From an uncultured Lachnospiraceae bacterium (GTDB lineage Bacteria > Bacillota > Clostridia > Lachnospirales > Lachnospiraceae): DNA of 8,917 nucleotides. Positions 1-6,999 of the stretch are shown here, piece by piece. The notes beneath the pieces were generated by a model that ran no database searches, was not told the origin of the DNA, and was given only the letters and a program-made list of their open reading frames with translations. Position 1 is the stretch's first letter, and each line of letters opens with the position of its first letter. The stretch lies in assembly GCA_910585075.1 (NCBI GenBank), contig CAJUED010000087.1, positions 1 to 8,917 on the forward strand, given 5' to 3'. Made by a program: the position numbers and the translations under genes.

Positions 1-90
1 GATGGCAGAAAAAATTTATATTTTTTTCACTGTCTACTTGACGGGGAGCAGTTCAAAGTTAGCACAGGCAGTTTTTTATTCGATTTAAAT

Positions 91-1239
91 CTATTCGTTT
101 GGGATATCAATTCCGGCGCGGTACTTTACGGGAATACCATTTACCTCCACGTGCTCATTGATTTCAATTACCAGACATTGTCTGCCGTGAAGGGTCATTG
201 TATTGACCAGATCGGCGCGCAGGGGATTTACTTTCACAACCACGTCGGGCGTTTTTACCTCGAAGGTTTTGGTATTGGCCACATTATCCGCAAGAAGACA
301 GGCGTCTTCTCCGGCGGCCGCGTCATAGATTTTTTCAAAATCCGTCAGCTTTTCTTCCTCAATACCGCTTTTTTCAAATAAATCTCTTACCTGCCGCTTA
401 TCCAAAGTGAGGGGTTCGGGGATTTCTTTGTGTTCCTCAATTAACTCCGTCAAATTTTCGTGGATATTTTTGACGACTTCATATTCGGCATCCTCCCCTA
501 AAGTTTCCTCTATAAGGGCCTGAAAGGTTTCCTTCTGGCCGCCGGCAGTGAGAGGGAGAACGGCTCCTAAAATGCCGTCCACGAACTCGGAATGGGGCTC
601 CTCAGGCTTCTTGGTATAGTAGAGTGTGCTGTGAATATCGGTACATCTGTCGTTGAAACTGGGGAACAGGAAACCGGCCTCCGGCATTTCCACAATCCAG
701 TCGCGAATTCGATTGTGGAATTCATTGGTCTCAGCGTCATAGCTTAATCCCGGTTTTGAGAGATTCACCGGGCAGATACAGCAGAGAATATAATCAAATA
801 CCGTATCGGAGGCGTCATCCATGGTGAGCCCGTCATTTGTCTTGCCGGGGACATCATAGGCGTCATGTATGAGTAAAATCAGATAATTGCCTACGTATTC
901 ATAGGTGTCAATTACTTTGTCATAGAACTGAGCAAGAAGCTCGTCGTCCTTGAGCTTGCTGTCACGCAGGCGCAGGAGAAATTCCTGGGTACCGCCTTCT
1001 GCCTCGGTGGAAAGGGGAAATTCCAGGTTCAGTATATTTTTTCCCACAGTACCGGAGAGGGTTTTTCGCAAAAGTTCAAAATATTTGAAAATTTCTTCCT
1101 CAGGCAGAGAGAGAAAGGCTTCCTTAAATTCTGCTTTTTTATTCTTTTCGCCATCCACATAGCAGCCGCAGATGCGGGTGATTGAGCAGTGGCTGGGAGT
1201 GTATAATCTTTTAATTTCGTTGATTTCCTGTTTGATCAT
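91..1239 (-). CDS. DUF4317 family protein, function unknown
   Basis: This 382-residue protein matches my memory of the DUF4317 family, which is common in Lachnospiraceae and other Clostridia and has no known function. The family signature is at the N terminus: ITRICGCYVDGEKN (about residues 20-33), then a LSLPEEEIFKYFE segment and a TLSGTVGKNILNLEF segment near residues 60-75. No signal peptide or membrane segment is visible, so it is probably cytoplasmic. The protein is acidic, and its middle contains a CCICPV motif (about 152-157) with neighbouring Cys residues that could bind metal, which is only a guess. The ATG start is well supported: GGAGG lies six bases upstream (1246-1250 on the plus strand). 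It lies downstream of the giant dehydratase-like gene in the same orientation, but the 219-bp gap holds a large inverted-repeat element, so co-transcription is uncertain. No convincing promoter of its own was found. Confidence 0.85.
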   Translation of the reverse strand: MIKQEINEIKRLYTPSHCSITRICGCYVDGEKNKKAEFKEAFLSLPEEEIFKYFELLRKTLSGTVGKNILNLEFPLSTEAEGGTQEFLLRLRDSKLKDDELLAQFYDKVIDTYEYVGNYLILLIHDAYDVPGKTNDGLTMDDASDTVFDYILCCICPVNLSKPGLSYDAETNEFHNRIRDWIVEMPEAGFLFPSFNDRCTDIHSTLYYTKKPEEPHSEFVDGILGAVLPLTAGGQKETFQALIEETLGEDAEYEVVKNIHENLTELIEEHKEIPEPLTLDKRQVRDLFEKSGIEEEKLTDFEKIYDAAAGEDACLLADNVANTKTFEVKTPDVVVKVNPLRADLVNTMTLHGRQCLVIEINEHVEVNGIPVKYRAGIDIPNE

Positions 1240-1299
1240 GAAAAACCTCCATTTTTACACAGACCGTAAATCGAATGTATGGGTATGAGAATTCCTCGA

Positions 1300-1433
1300 G
1301 AGCGTGTTATATAGTAAACGACATAATCAATTGCACTTTCCGAATCTAGCAAAAGCCATATACGCAAGCTTTTGCAGGCTCGAAAAGGCAATTTCTAATG
1401 TCGTTTACTATAGAAGATGTTTTAAACACGCTC
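1300..1433. repeat. Imperfect inverted-repeat element, MITE-like, about 134 bp
   Basis: The two halves are inverted copies of each other. The outer ends GAGCGTGTT (1300-1308) and AACACGCTC (1425-1433) are perfect 9-bp arms. A perfect 15-bp arm, TATAGTAAACGACAT (1310-1324), pairs with 1398-1412. AATTGC (1329-1334) pairs with 1388-1393. GCAAAAGC (1349-1356) pairs with GCTTTTGC (1368-1375) around an 11-base loop. The right half carries extra bases between the outer and 15-bp arms. There is no coding capacity and no clear target-site duplication. It sits 25 bp past the stop codon of the dehydratase-like gene and 60 bp before the DUF4317 start. It could be a miniature transposable element or a transcribed RNA hairpin that stabilises or ends the upstream message; there is no terminal T-run typical of an intrinsic terminator. 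Confidence 0.75.
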
Positions 1434-1458
1434 CGGAAATGGCAGGAACAAATATGTT

Positions 1459-4400
1459 TTATGCTGTCTGGGTTTTGATTTTTGCCTTAGCTTCGACTTC
1501 CATTCTGGTTTCGGTTTCAGGCTTGGCCTCGCCCGTGGGCTGGTCTTTTAAATTTTTCTGGGCGGTGGAGAGCATCAGTTTGATTCGGTTTAACTGATTG
1601 ACCTCGCTGGCCCCCGGGTCATAGTCGATTGCAACAATATTGCTTAAGGGATAGCGCTTTCGCAGCTCCTTGATGACGCCTTTGCCTACAACATGGTTGG
1701 GGAGGCAGGCAAAAGGCTGTGTGCACACAATATTGTTGACGCCCTCGTGGATCAATTTCACCATTTCACCGGTCAAAAACCACCCCTCTCCGGTCTGATT
1801 GCCTATGGAAACAATAGGCTTTGCATATTCCACAGTCTGATAGATACTGGTGGGAGGGGTGAAGTGTCTGCTCTTTGCAAGGGCCTTCCCGGCGCTTTTT
1901 CTTAAGAACTCCAATGCATCAATGCCAAGCTTTGAGATAAAAGCAGCCTTTTTGCTGGTGCCCAGGGAATCTGCCTTGTAAATCTGATTGTAAAAGCAGT
2001 AAAGCATGAAGTCTAAAAGATCCGGCACAACAGCTTCGGCGCCTTCGGCCTCTAACAAATCCACCAGATGATTGTTGGCGGCGGGGGCAAACTTTACTAA
2101 AATTTCACCTACAATGCCGACTCTGGGCTTAATTTCATCCGTAATAGGAATGGAGTCAAAGTCTTCTATCATTTGACGGCACATTTTTCGGAAGGTGAAG
2201 AAACTCATATGTTTTGCGGACACAAAGTCCTGGCATTGCTTAAGCCACTTCTGATGCATGGCCTCAACGCTTCCCTTTTCTTTTTCATATGGGCGCATGC
2301 GGTAGATACAGCGCATAAAAATGTCTCCGAACACAGCGCTGTAGGCGGCGCGCATAAGCATTTCCGGATTTAAATGGAAACCGGGATTGGATTCAATACC
2401 GGCCATATTTAAGGATATAACAGGTACTTGAGGCATTCCTGCTTTTTCCAAAGCCCGGCGGATGAAACCTATGTAATTGGTAGCGCGACAGCCGCCGCCG
2501 GTCTGGGTCATAATGACAGCCACTTTGTTTAAGTCATATTTCCCGGAAAGCAGAGCGTCCATAATCTGCCCAACTACCATGAGAGAAGGATAGCAGGCAT
2601 CATTATTTACAAATTTAAGCCCCACATCCACAGCCCGTCTGTTATCATTGGGCAGTACCTCAAAGTGATATCCGCAGGCATTAAAAGCCGATTCCAGTAT
2701 ATCAAAATGAATCGGAGACATTTGAGGGCATAAAATGGTGTAATCCCGGCGCATCTCCTCTGTAAACGGTACTTTTTCGATAGCGGAGGAGCGGATGGTC
2801 CGCTGTTTATCCTGCTTCTCCCTGACACGGATGGCAGAGAGCAGAGAGCGGATTCGGATTTTGGCAGCGCCTAAATTGTTTACCTCGTCAATTTTAAGAC
2901 AGGTATAAATTTTGTCAGAACCGGTCAGAATATCATTTACCTGGTCAGTGGTGACCGCATCCAGGCCGCAGCCAAAGGAGTTAAGTTGAATCAGCTCCAA
3001 ATTGTCAACAGTCTTGACATAGCTTGCCGCCGCATAAAGCCTTGAGTGATACATCCACTGGTCGGAGACAATTAATGGACGCTCCGGCGCAGTAAGGTGG
3101 GAGATGGAGTCCTCTGTGAGTACGGCAATGTCATAAGAGGTAATCAGCTCCGGAATACCATGGTTGATTTCCGGGTCAATGTGGTAAGGGCGCCCGGCCA
3201 GTACAATACCGCGTTTTCCGGTTTCTTTTAAATAAGAAAGAACTTCCTCGCCTTTCTCCCTCATATCAGATCTGGCCTTTGCCAGTTCCTCCCAGCCAAG
3301 GCGGGCAGCCTCCATGACTTCCTCGAGGGGGAGCTCCTTAAATTCCCTGACAAGGGCTTCGGAAACTGTTTTTAAATCCCGGAAGGACATAAAAGGGTTG
3401 CGGAGGATAACCTCTCCCCGGCCAATTTCTTCCACATTGTTTTTGATGTTTTCCGAGTAGGATGTAACAATGGGACAGTTATAATGATTATTCGCCTCGT
3501 GAAATTCGTCGCGCTCATAAAACAGGGAAGGATAAAAAATGAACCCTACTTTTTGATGAATCAGCCAGCTTACATGGCCGTGGGCCAGCTTGGCAGGATA
3601 ACATTCCGACTCGCTGGGGATGGATTCAATTCCAAGCTCATAAATTTTGCGGTTGGAAAGAGGGGACAACACCACCTGATATCCCAGCCTGGTAAAAAAG
3701 GTGAACCAAAAGGGATAATTTTCATACATATTAAGTACCCGTGGAATTCCGACGGTGCCCCTTTTGGCCTTATCGGCGGCAAGAGGTTCATAGCCGAAGA
3801 TACGCTTCAGCTTATAGTCAAAAAGATTGGGTACGGTGTTCTGTGTTTTTTGTTTTCCAAGCCCGCGCTCACAGCGATTTCCGGAAATGTATTGTCTTCC
3901 TCCTGTAAATTTATTGATGGTAAGGCGGCAGCTGTTGGTGCAGCCCTTACATTTGGCCATACTTGTCTCAAACTGCATGGTATCAATTTTTTCAAAAGGA
4001 AGCATAGAGGTCTCGTAACCTTCCGTGTAGCGCTCCCTTGCAATCAATGCGGCACCGAAGGCTCCCATGATTCCGGCAATGTCGGGGCGGATGGCTTCAC
4101 AGTCCGCAATCTTTTCAAAGCTTCTTAATACGGCGTCGTTGTAGAAAGTGCCGCCCTGTACCACAATATTTTTGCCAAGGGCGGAGGCGTCGGACACCTT
4201 GATTACCTTAAACAGGGCGTTCTTGATGACAGAGTAGGCAAGTCCGGCGGAAATGTCCGGAACGGAGGCCCCTTCCTTCTGAGCCTGCTTCACCTTAGAA
4301 TTCATGAAAACGGTACATCTGGTGCCAAGGTCGATGGGATGCTCCGCAAAGAGCGCCGCCTTTGCAAAATCTTCCACCGAATAATTAAGGGATTTTGCAA

Positions 4401-5769
4401 AGGTTTCTATGAAAGAGCCGCACCCGGAGGAGCAGGCCTCATTGAGCTGAACGCTGTCCACAGCCTGATTCTTGATTTTGATACATTTCATATCCTGCCC
4501 GCCAATATCCAGAATACAGTCTACCTTTGGGTCAAAGAATGCGGCCGCGTAGTAGTGGGCTACCGTCTCCACCTCGCCGTCGTCTAAGAGAAAGGCAGCC
4601 TTCATCAGGGCCTCTCCATATCCGGTAGAACAGGAACGGACAATGGAAACGCCTTTGGGAAGAAGGGAATAGATTTCCCGGATGGAACGGATTGCGGTGG
4701 TCAGCGGACTGCCGTCATTGCTGCTGTAAAAGGAGTAAAGCAAAGAACCGTCTTCCCCGACCAGGGCAATCTTAGTGGTAGTGCTTCCGGCGTCAATGCC
4801 CAGATAGCAGTTTCCCTGATAGGAGGAAAGGGGAGCCGTCTGCACATGATATTTTCCATGGCGGGCTTTGAACCTTTCGTATTCCTCGGAGGAGGAAAAC
4901 AGAGGCTCCATACGCTCTACCTCAAATTCCATTTTGATATCGCCGGAGAGCTTTTCCGTCATTTCTTCCATTGTAAAGGAGACTTCCTCTTTGGCGTTCA
5001 TGGCGGAACCAATTGCCGCAAAAAGATGGGAGTGGTCTGTTTCTATCACATGTTCATCATCCAGCTTTAAGGTGCGGATAAATGCTGCTTTTAATTCGGA
5101 AAGGAAATGTAAGGGGCCTCCTAAAAAGGCTACATGTCCTCTGATTGGTTTGCCACAGGCAAGACCACTGATGGTCTGATTGACTACCGCCTGGAAAATA
5201 GACGCGGATAAGTCCTCCTTGGCAGCCCCGTCATTGATTAAGGGCTGAATATCAGACTTGGCAAATACACCGCATCTGGCGGCAATGGTGTAGAGCAAAT
5301 GATAATTTTTGGCGTACTCATTTAAACCGGAAGCGTCTGTCTGCAAAAGAGACGCCATCTGGTCAATAAAAGAACCTGTCCCACCGGCACAGATTCCGTT
5401 CATGCGCTGTTCTACATTACCGCCTTCAAAGTAAATAATTTTGGCATCCTCACCGCCAAGCTCAATGGCAACATCCGTCTTGGGGGCAATTTCCTTAAGG
5501 GCGGTGGCTACTGATATAACCTCCTGCACAAAGGGAACGCCTAAATGATTGGCCAGGGTAAGACCACCCGAGCCTGTAATCATCGGGTGAAGCCTGATGT
5601 TTCCAAGCTGCCTGTAGGCTTCCTTAAGCAAAGCGGAAAGTGTTTCTTTGATATTTGCAAAGTGTCTTTTATAATCGGAAAATAAAATGTTATGAGCATC
5701 ATCTAAAATGGCAATTTTGACAGTAGTGGAACCAATGTCAATGCCCAGAGTGTAATATTGATTGTACAT
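1459..5769 (-). CDS. Fused 2-hydroxyacyl-CoA dehydratase activase / dehydratase-like protein
   Basis: This 1,436-residue protein fuses two BadF/BadG/BcrA/BcrD-type ATPases to a dehydratase-like C-terminal half. The first ATPase has the phosphate loop GIDIGSTTVK (9-18) and cluster ligand candidates Cys127 (GICAGGTGSF) and Cys166; from memory, HgdC of Acidaminococcus binds its interface [4Fe-4S] cluster with cysteines at this same spacing. The second has GIDAGSTTTK (324-333), Cys446 and Cys485, again 39 apart. A cysteine cluster follows (C607, C610, C614, C633), then a DUF2229-type region from about 673 and HgdB-like segments with conserved Cys723, 934, 1014, 1059, 1094 and 1355. Known relatives couple ATP hydrolysis to low-potential electron transfer onto an Fe-S dehydratase or reductase; the substrate here is unknown. 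The last 28 residues are a charged, low-complexity tail. The start at 5769 is preferred over an in-frame ATG at 5790 because AAAGGTGG sits six bases before it. It is probably cytoplasmic and oxygen-sensitive. Confidence 0.9.
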   Translation of the reverse strand: MYNQYYTLGIDIGSTTVKIAILDDAHNILFSDYKRHFANIKETLSALLKEAYRQLGNIRLHPMITGSGGLTLANHLGVPFVQEVISVATALKEIAPKTDVAIELGGEDAKIIYFEGGNVEQRMNGICAGGTGSFIDQMASLLQTDASGLNEYAKNYHLLYTIAARCGVFAKSDIQPLINDGAAKEDLSASIFQAVVNQTISGLACGKPIRGHVAFLGGPLHFLSELKAAFIRTLKLDDEHVIETDHSHLFAAIGSAMNAKEEVSFTMEEMTEKLSGDIKMEFEVERMEPLFSSSEEYERFKARHGKYHVQTAPLSSYQGNCYLGIDAGSTTTKIALVGEDGSLLYSFYSSNDGSPLTTAIRSIREIYSLLPKGVSIVRSCSTGYGEALMKAAFLLDDGEVETVAHYYAAAFFDPKVDCILDIGGQDMKCIKIKNQAVDSVQLNEACSSGCGSFIETFAKSLNYSVEDFAKAALFAEHPIDLGTRCTVFMNSKVKQAQKEGASVPDISAGLAYSVIKNALFKVIKVSDASALGKNIVVQGGTFYNDAVLRSFEKIADCEAIRPDIAGIMGAFGAALIARERYTEGYETSMLPFEKIDTMQFETSMAKCKGCTNSCRLTINKFTGGRQYISGNRCERGLGKQKTQNTVPNLFDYKLKRIFGYEPLAADKAKRGTVGIPRVLNMYENYPFWFTFFTRLGYQVVLSPLSNRKIYELGIESIPSESECYPAKLAHGHVSWLIHQKVGFIFYPSLFYERDEFHEANNHYNCPIVTSYSENIKNNVEEIGRGEVILRNPFMSFRDLKTVSEALVREFKELPLEEVMEAARLGWEELAKARSDMREKGEEVLSYLKETGKRGIVLAGRPYHIDPEINHGIPELITSYDIAVLTEDSISHLTAPERPLIVSDQWMYHSRLYAAASYVKTVDNLELIQLNSFGCGLDAVTTDQVNDILTGSDKIYTCLKIDEVNNLGAAKIRIRSLLSAIRVREKQDKQRTIRSSAIEKVPFTEEMRRDYTILCPQMSPIHFDILESAFNACGYHFEVLPNDNRRAVDVGLKFVNNDACYPSLMVVGQIMDALLSGKYDLNKVAVIMTQTGGGCRATNYIGFIRRALEKAGMPQVPVISLNMAGIESNPGFHLNPEMLMRAAYSAVFGDIFMRCIYRMRPYEKEKGSVEAMHQKWLKQCQDFVSAKHMSFFTFRKMCRQMIEDFDSIPITDEIKPRVGIVGEILVKFAPAANNHLVDLLEAEGAEAVVPDLLDFMLYCFYNQIYKADSLGTSKKAAFISKLGIDALEFLRKSAGKALAKSRHFTPPTSIYQTVEYAKPIVSIGNQTGEGWFLTGEMVKLIHEGVNNIVCTQPFACLPNHVVGKGVIKELRKRYPLSNIVAIDYDPGASEVNQLNRIKLMLSTAQKNLKDQPTGEAKPETETRMEVEAKAKIKTQTA

Positions 5770-5775
5770 AAGCTG

Positions 5776-5783
5776 CCACCTTT
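5776..5783 (-). promoter_or_regulatory. Ribosome binding site that sets the start of the dehydratase-like gene
   Basis: On the minus strand AAAGGTGG is followed by six bases and then ATG at 5769. The alternative ATG at 5790 is preceded only by an AT-rich TATATAA stretch with no Shine-Dalgarno match, so the shorter protein, beginning MYNQYYTLG, is preferred. Confidence 0.8.
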
Positions 5784-5818
5784 CTTTCATTTATATATAA
5801 ATCTCGACATGCGTAGTA

Positions 5819-5847
5819 ATTATACGACAAGGTTTTTTAAAATGCAA
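5819..5847 (-). promoter_or_regulatory. Sigma-A-type promoter for the dehydratase-like gene
   Basis: Read on the minus strand, TTGCAT (5842-5847) is followed by a 17-base spacer and a perfect TATAAT (5819-5824). The predicted transcription start is near 5812, giving a leader of roughly 40-45 bases before the ATG at 5769. No riboswitch or terminator structure is apparent in so short a leader. Confidence 0.7.
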
Positions 5848-5921
5848 CGCGAACAGGATAAACATTTTGTTAAAAAAGCTGTAAAATTCTGTTATCTATT
5901 TGAAAATTTAAAGCGCCTTTA

Positions 5922-5950
5922 TTTACAATTGGTTTGGGGGATGATAGAAT
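5922..5950 (+). promoter_or_regulatory. Sigma-A-type promoter for the rhomboid-like gene
   Basis: TTTACA (5922-5927), a 17-base spacer, and TAGAAT (5945-5950) lie on the plus strand, predicting a start near 5957 and a leader of about 40 bases. The region between this and the opposing promoter is AT-rich, and nothing further was recognised in it. Confidence 0.65.
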
Positions 5951-5996
5951 ATATGAAGTTTTAGATGGGGTAATGCTTGTAAAGGAGTGAAAATCT

Positions 5997-6863
5997 ATGA
6001 GTGGTTTCGAAAAGAAATTTGGGAAATATGCAATCAGTAATCTATCCCTGGTTTTGATTGTATGTTACGGAATTGGGTATATAATTGAGTGGATTTTTCC
6101 AAATCTGCTTGGCTTTTTGTATTTGAATCCTTATGAAATTATTTTTCATGGACAGATTTGGCGGCTGGTCAGCTGGCTGCTCATACCGCCTTCCGGGTTT
6201 GATATTTTTACCTTGTTGATGCTCTATTTCTATTATTCATTGGGAACAACATTGGAGAGAACATGGGGAACCTACCGATATAATGTTTATATTTTTTCGG
6301 GAATGCTTTTTACCATATTGGGAGCTTTTTTGCTGTTTGGCTATTCCCTGCTTACAGAAGGACCTGCAGCAATCGCCCTCTGGGGAACTTACGGTACTTA
6401 TTCCCCGCTGGCGGCCATGTTCAGCACATACTATGTGAATATGTCTATTTTCCTTGCCTTTGCCGCCACCTATCCTAATATGCAGGTGATGTTGTTTTTC
6501 ATGATACCAATCAGGATTAAGATTCTGGGGATTATTTATGGGGCGCTGCTGGTGTTTGAATTTGTTATGGGCTCTGTTGCAAGCAGGTTTGTGATTGCGG
6601 CTTCTCTTATGAATTTTGTTGTCTTTTTTATCACAGGCAGAGGAAAGGTGCACATGACGCCGAGACAGGCAAAGCGCAGACAGGAATTTAAGCGGGAAGT
6701 CAAGAAGTCTACCAGGACTACAAGACATAAATGTGCCATCTGCGGAAGAACGGAGGAGACGAACCCGGAACTGCAGTTTCGGTTCTGCTCTAAATGTGAG
6801 GGGAATTATGAATACTGCGAGGAGCATATCTTTACCCATACCCATGTGAGAGGGCAGCAATGA
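5997..6863 (+). CDS. Rhomboid-fold membrane protein, probably not a protease, with C-terminal zinc-binding-type tail
   Basis: This 288-residue protein has about six hydrophobic segments (roughly 15-34, 69-86, 96-118, 136-158, 164-190, 193-213). The loop after the first contains a WR pair (W55-R56) in HGQIWRLVSW, followed by a segment ending SLGTTLERTWG, as in the rhomboid superfamily. Active rhomboids have GxSG in membrane segment 4 and a His in segment 6. Here the corresponding stretches read TYSPLAAMF (134-142) and AASLMNF (201-207), so neither catalytic residue is present and a pseudoprotease role is inferred. After a basic linker (about 215-243), the tail holds C246, C249, C264, C267, C274, H277, H281 and H283, a pattern suited to binding one or two zinc ions, likely on the cytoplasmic side. 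AGGAG lies nine bases before the ATG. It appears to have its own promoter at 5922-5950. The fold assignment is good; the role is unknown. Confidence 0.75.
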   Translation: MSGFEKKFGKYAISNLSLVLIVCYGIGYIIEWIFPNLLGFLYLNPYEIIFHGQIWRLVSWLLIPPSGFDIFTLLMLYFYYSLGTTLERTWGTYRYNVYIFSGMLFTILGAFLLFGYSLLTEGPAAIALWGTYGTYSPLAAMFSTYYVNMSIFLAFAATYPNMQVMLFFMIPIRIKILGIIYGALLVFEFVMGSVASRFVIAASLMNFVVFFITGRGKVHMTPRQAKRRQEFKREVKKSTRTTRHKCAICGRTEETNPELQFRFCSKCEGNYEYCEEHIFTHTHVRGQQ

Positions 6864-6894
6864 TAATTCAAAGGCTGCCGCATTTCATAGTACA

Positions 6895-6962
6895 TTTTGT
6901 AAATGTGGGCATATTTTGTGAAAACAGCGTTATTTAGGAACAAATACTGCATGTTTTGTAAA
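6895..6962 (+). repeat. Three direct copies of TTTTGTRAA upstream of the sigma-like gene
   Basis: TTTTGTAAA (6895-6903), TTTTGTGAA (6914-6922) and TTTTGTAAA (6954-6962) lie in the 136-bp gap before the sigma-like gene. Their starts are 19 and 40 bases apart, close to two and four helical turns, which would suit a protein binding on one face of the DNA. The gap is AT-rich, so chance is possible, and no good -35/-10 pair was found among them. Confidence 0.3.
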
Positions 6963-6981
6963 GCTGCATTTGGCATTTAAG

Positions 6982-6987
6982 AAGGAG
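6982..6987 (+). promoter_or_regulatory. Ribosome binding site for the sigma-like gene
   Basis: AAGGAG at 6982-6987 precedes ATG 7000 by 12 bases, a slightly long spacing. An in-frame TTG at 6970 would add ten residues, but it has no Shine-Dalgarno sequence and would place this AAGGAG inside the coding region, so the ATG is preferred. Confidence 0.6.
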
Positions 6988-6999
6988 TACGCTTTTAAG

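Noticed and set aside
30..78. Imperfect ACTGTCT / GGCAGT pairing downstream of the DUF4317 gene as a terminator
   Set aside because: The arms are short and mismatched, with a long loop; only the flanking A/T runs look terminator-like.
1300..1433. CRISPR or tandem repeat array
   Set aside because: Only two inverted arms are present, with no regularly spaced direct repeats or spacers.
1304..1597. Plus-strand reading frame running through the inverted-repeat element
   Set aside because: It crosses the palindromic element and the antisense of the dehydratase-like C terminus, with no ribosome site; it does not look like a transposase fragment.
3484..4128. Plus-strand reading frame of 214 codons inside the dehydratase-like gene
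   Set aside because: It lies entirely antisense to a strongly conserved coding region, with no ribosome site or recognisable domain.
5788..5790. Upstream ATG as start of the dehydratase-like gene
   Set aside because: No Shine-Dalgarno sequence precedes it, whereas AAAGGTGG is ideally spaced before ATG 5769, where the conserved ATPase fold begins.
6237..6860. Minus-strand reading frame of 207 codons opposite the rhomboid-like gene
   Set aside because: It is the antisense shadow of a gene with clear membrane segments and a zinc-type tail; no start signal or family match.
6853..6879. GGCAGC / GCTGCC stem around the stop codon of the rhomboid-like gene as an intrinsic terminator
   Set aside because: The stem is only six base pairs with a 15-base loop, and no T-run follows directly.
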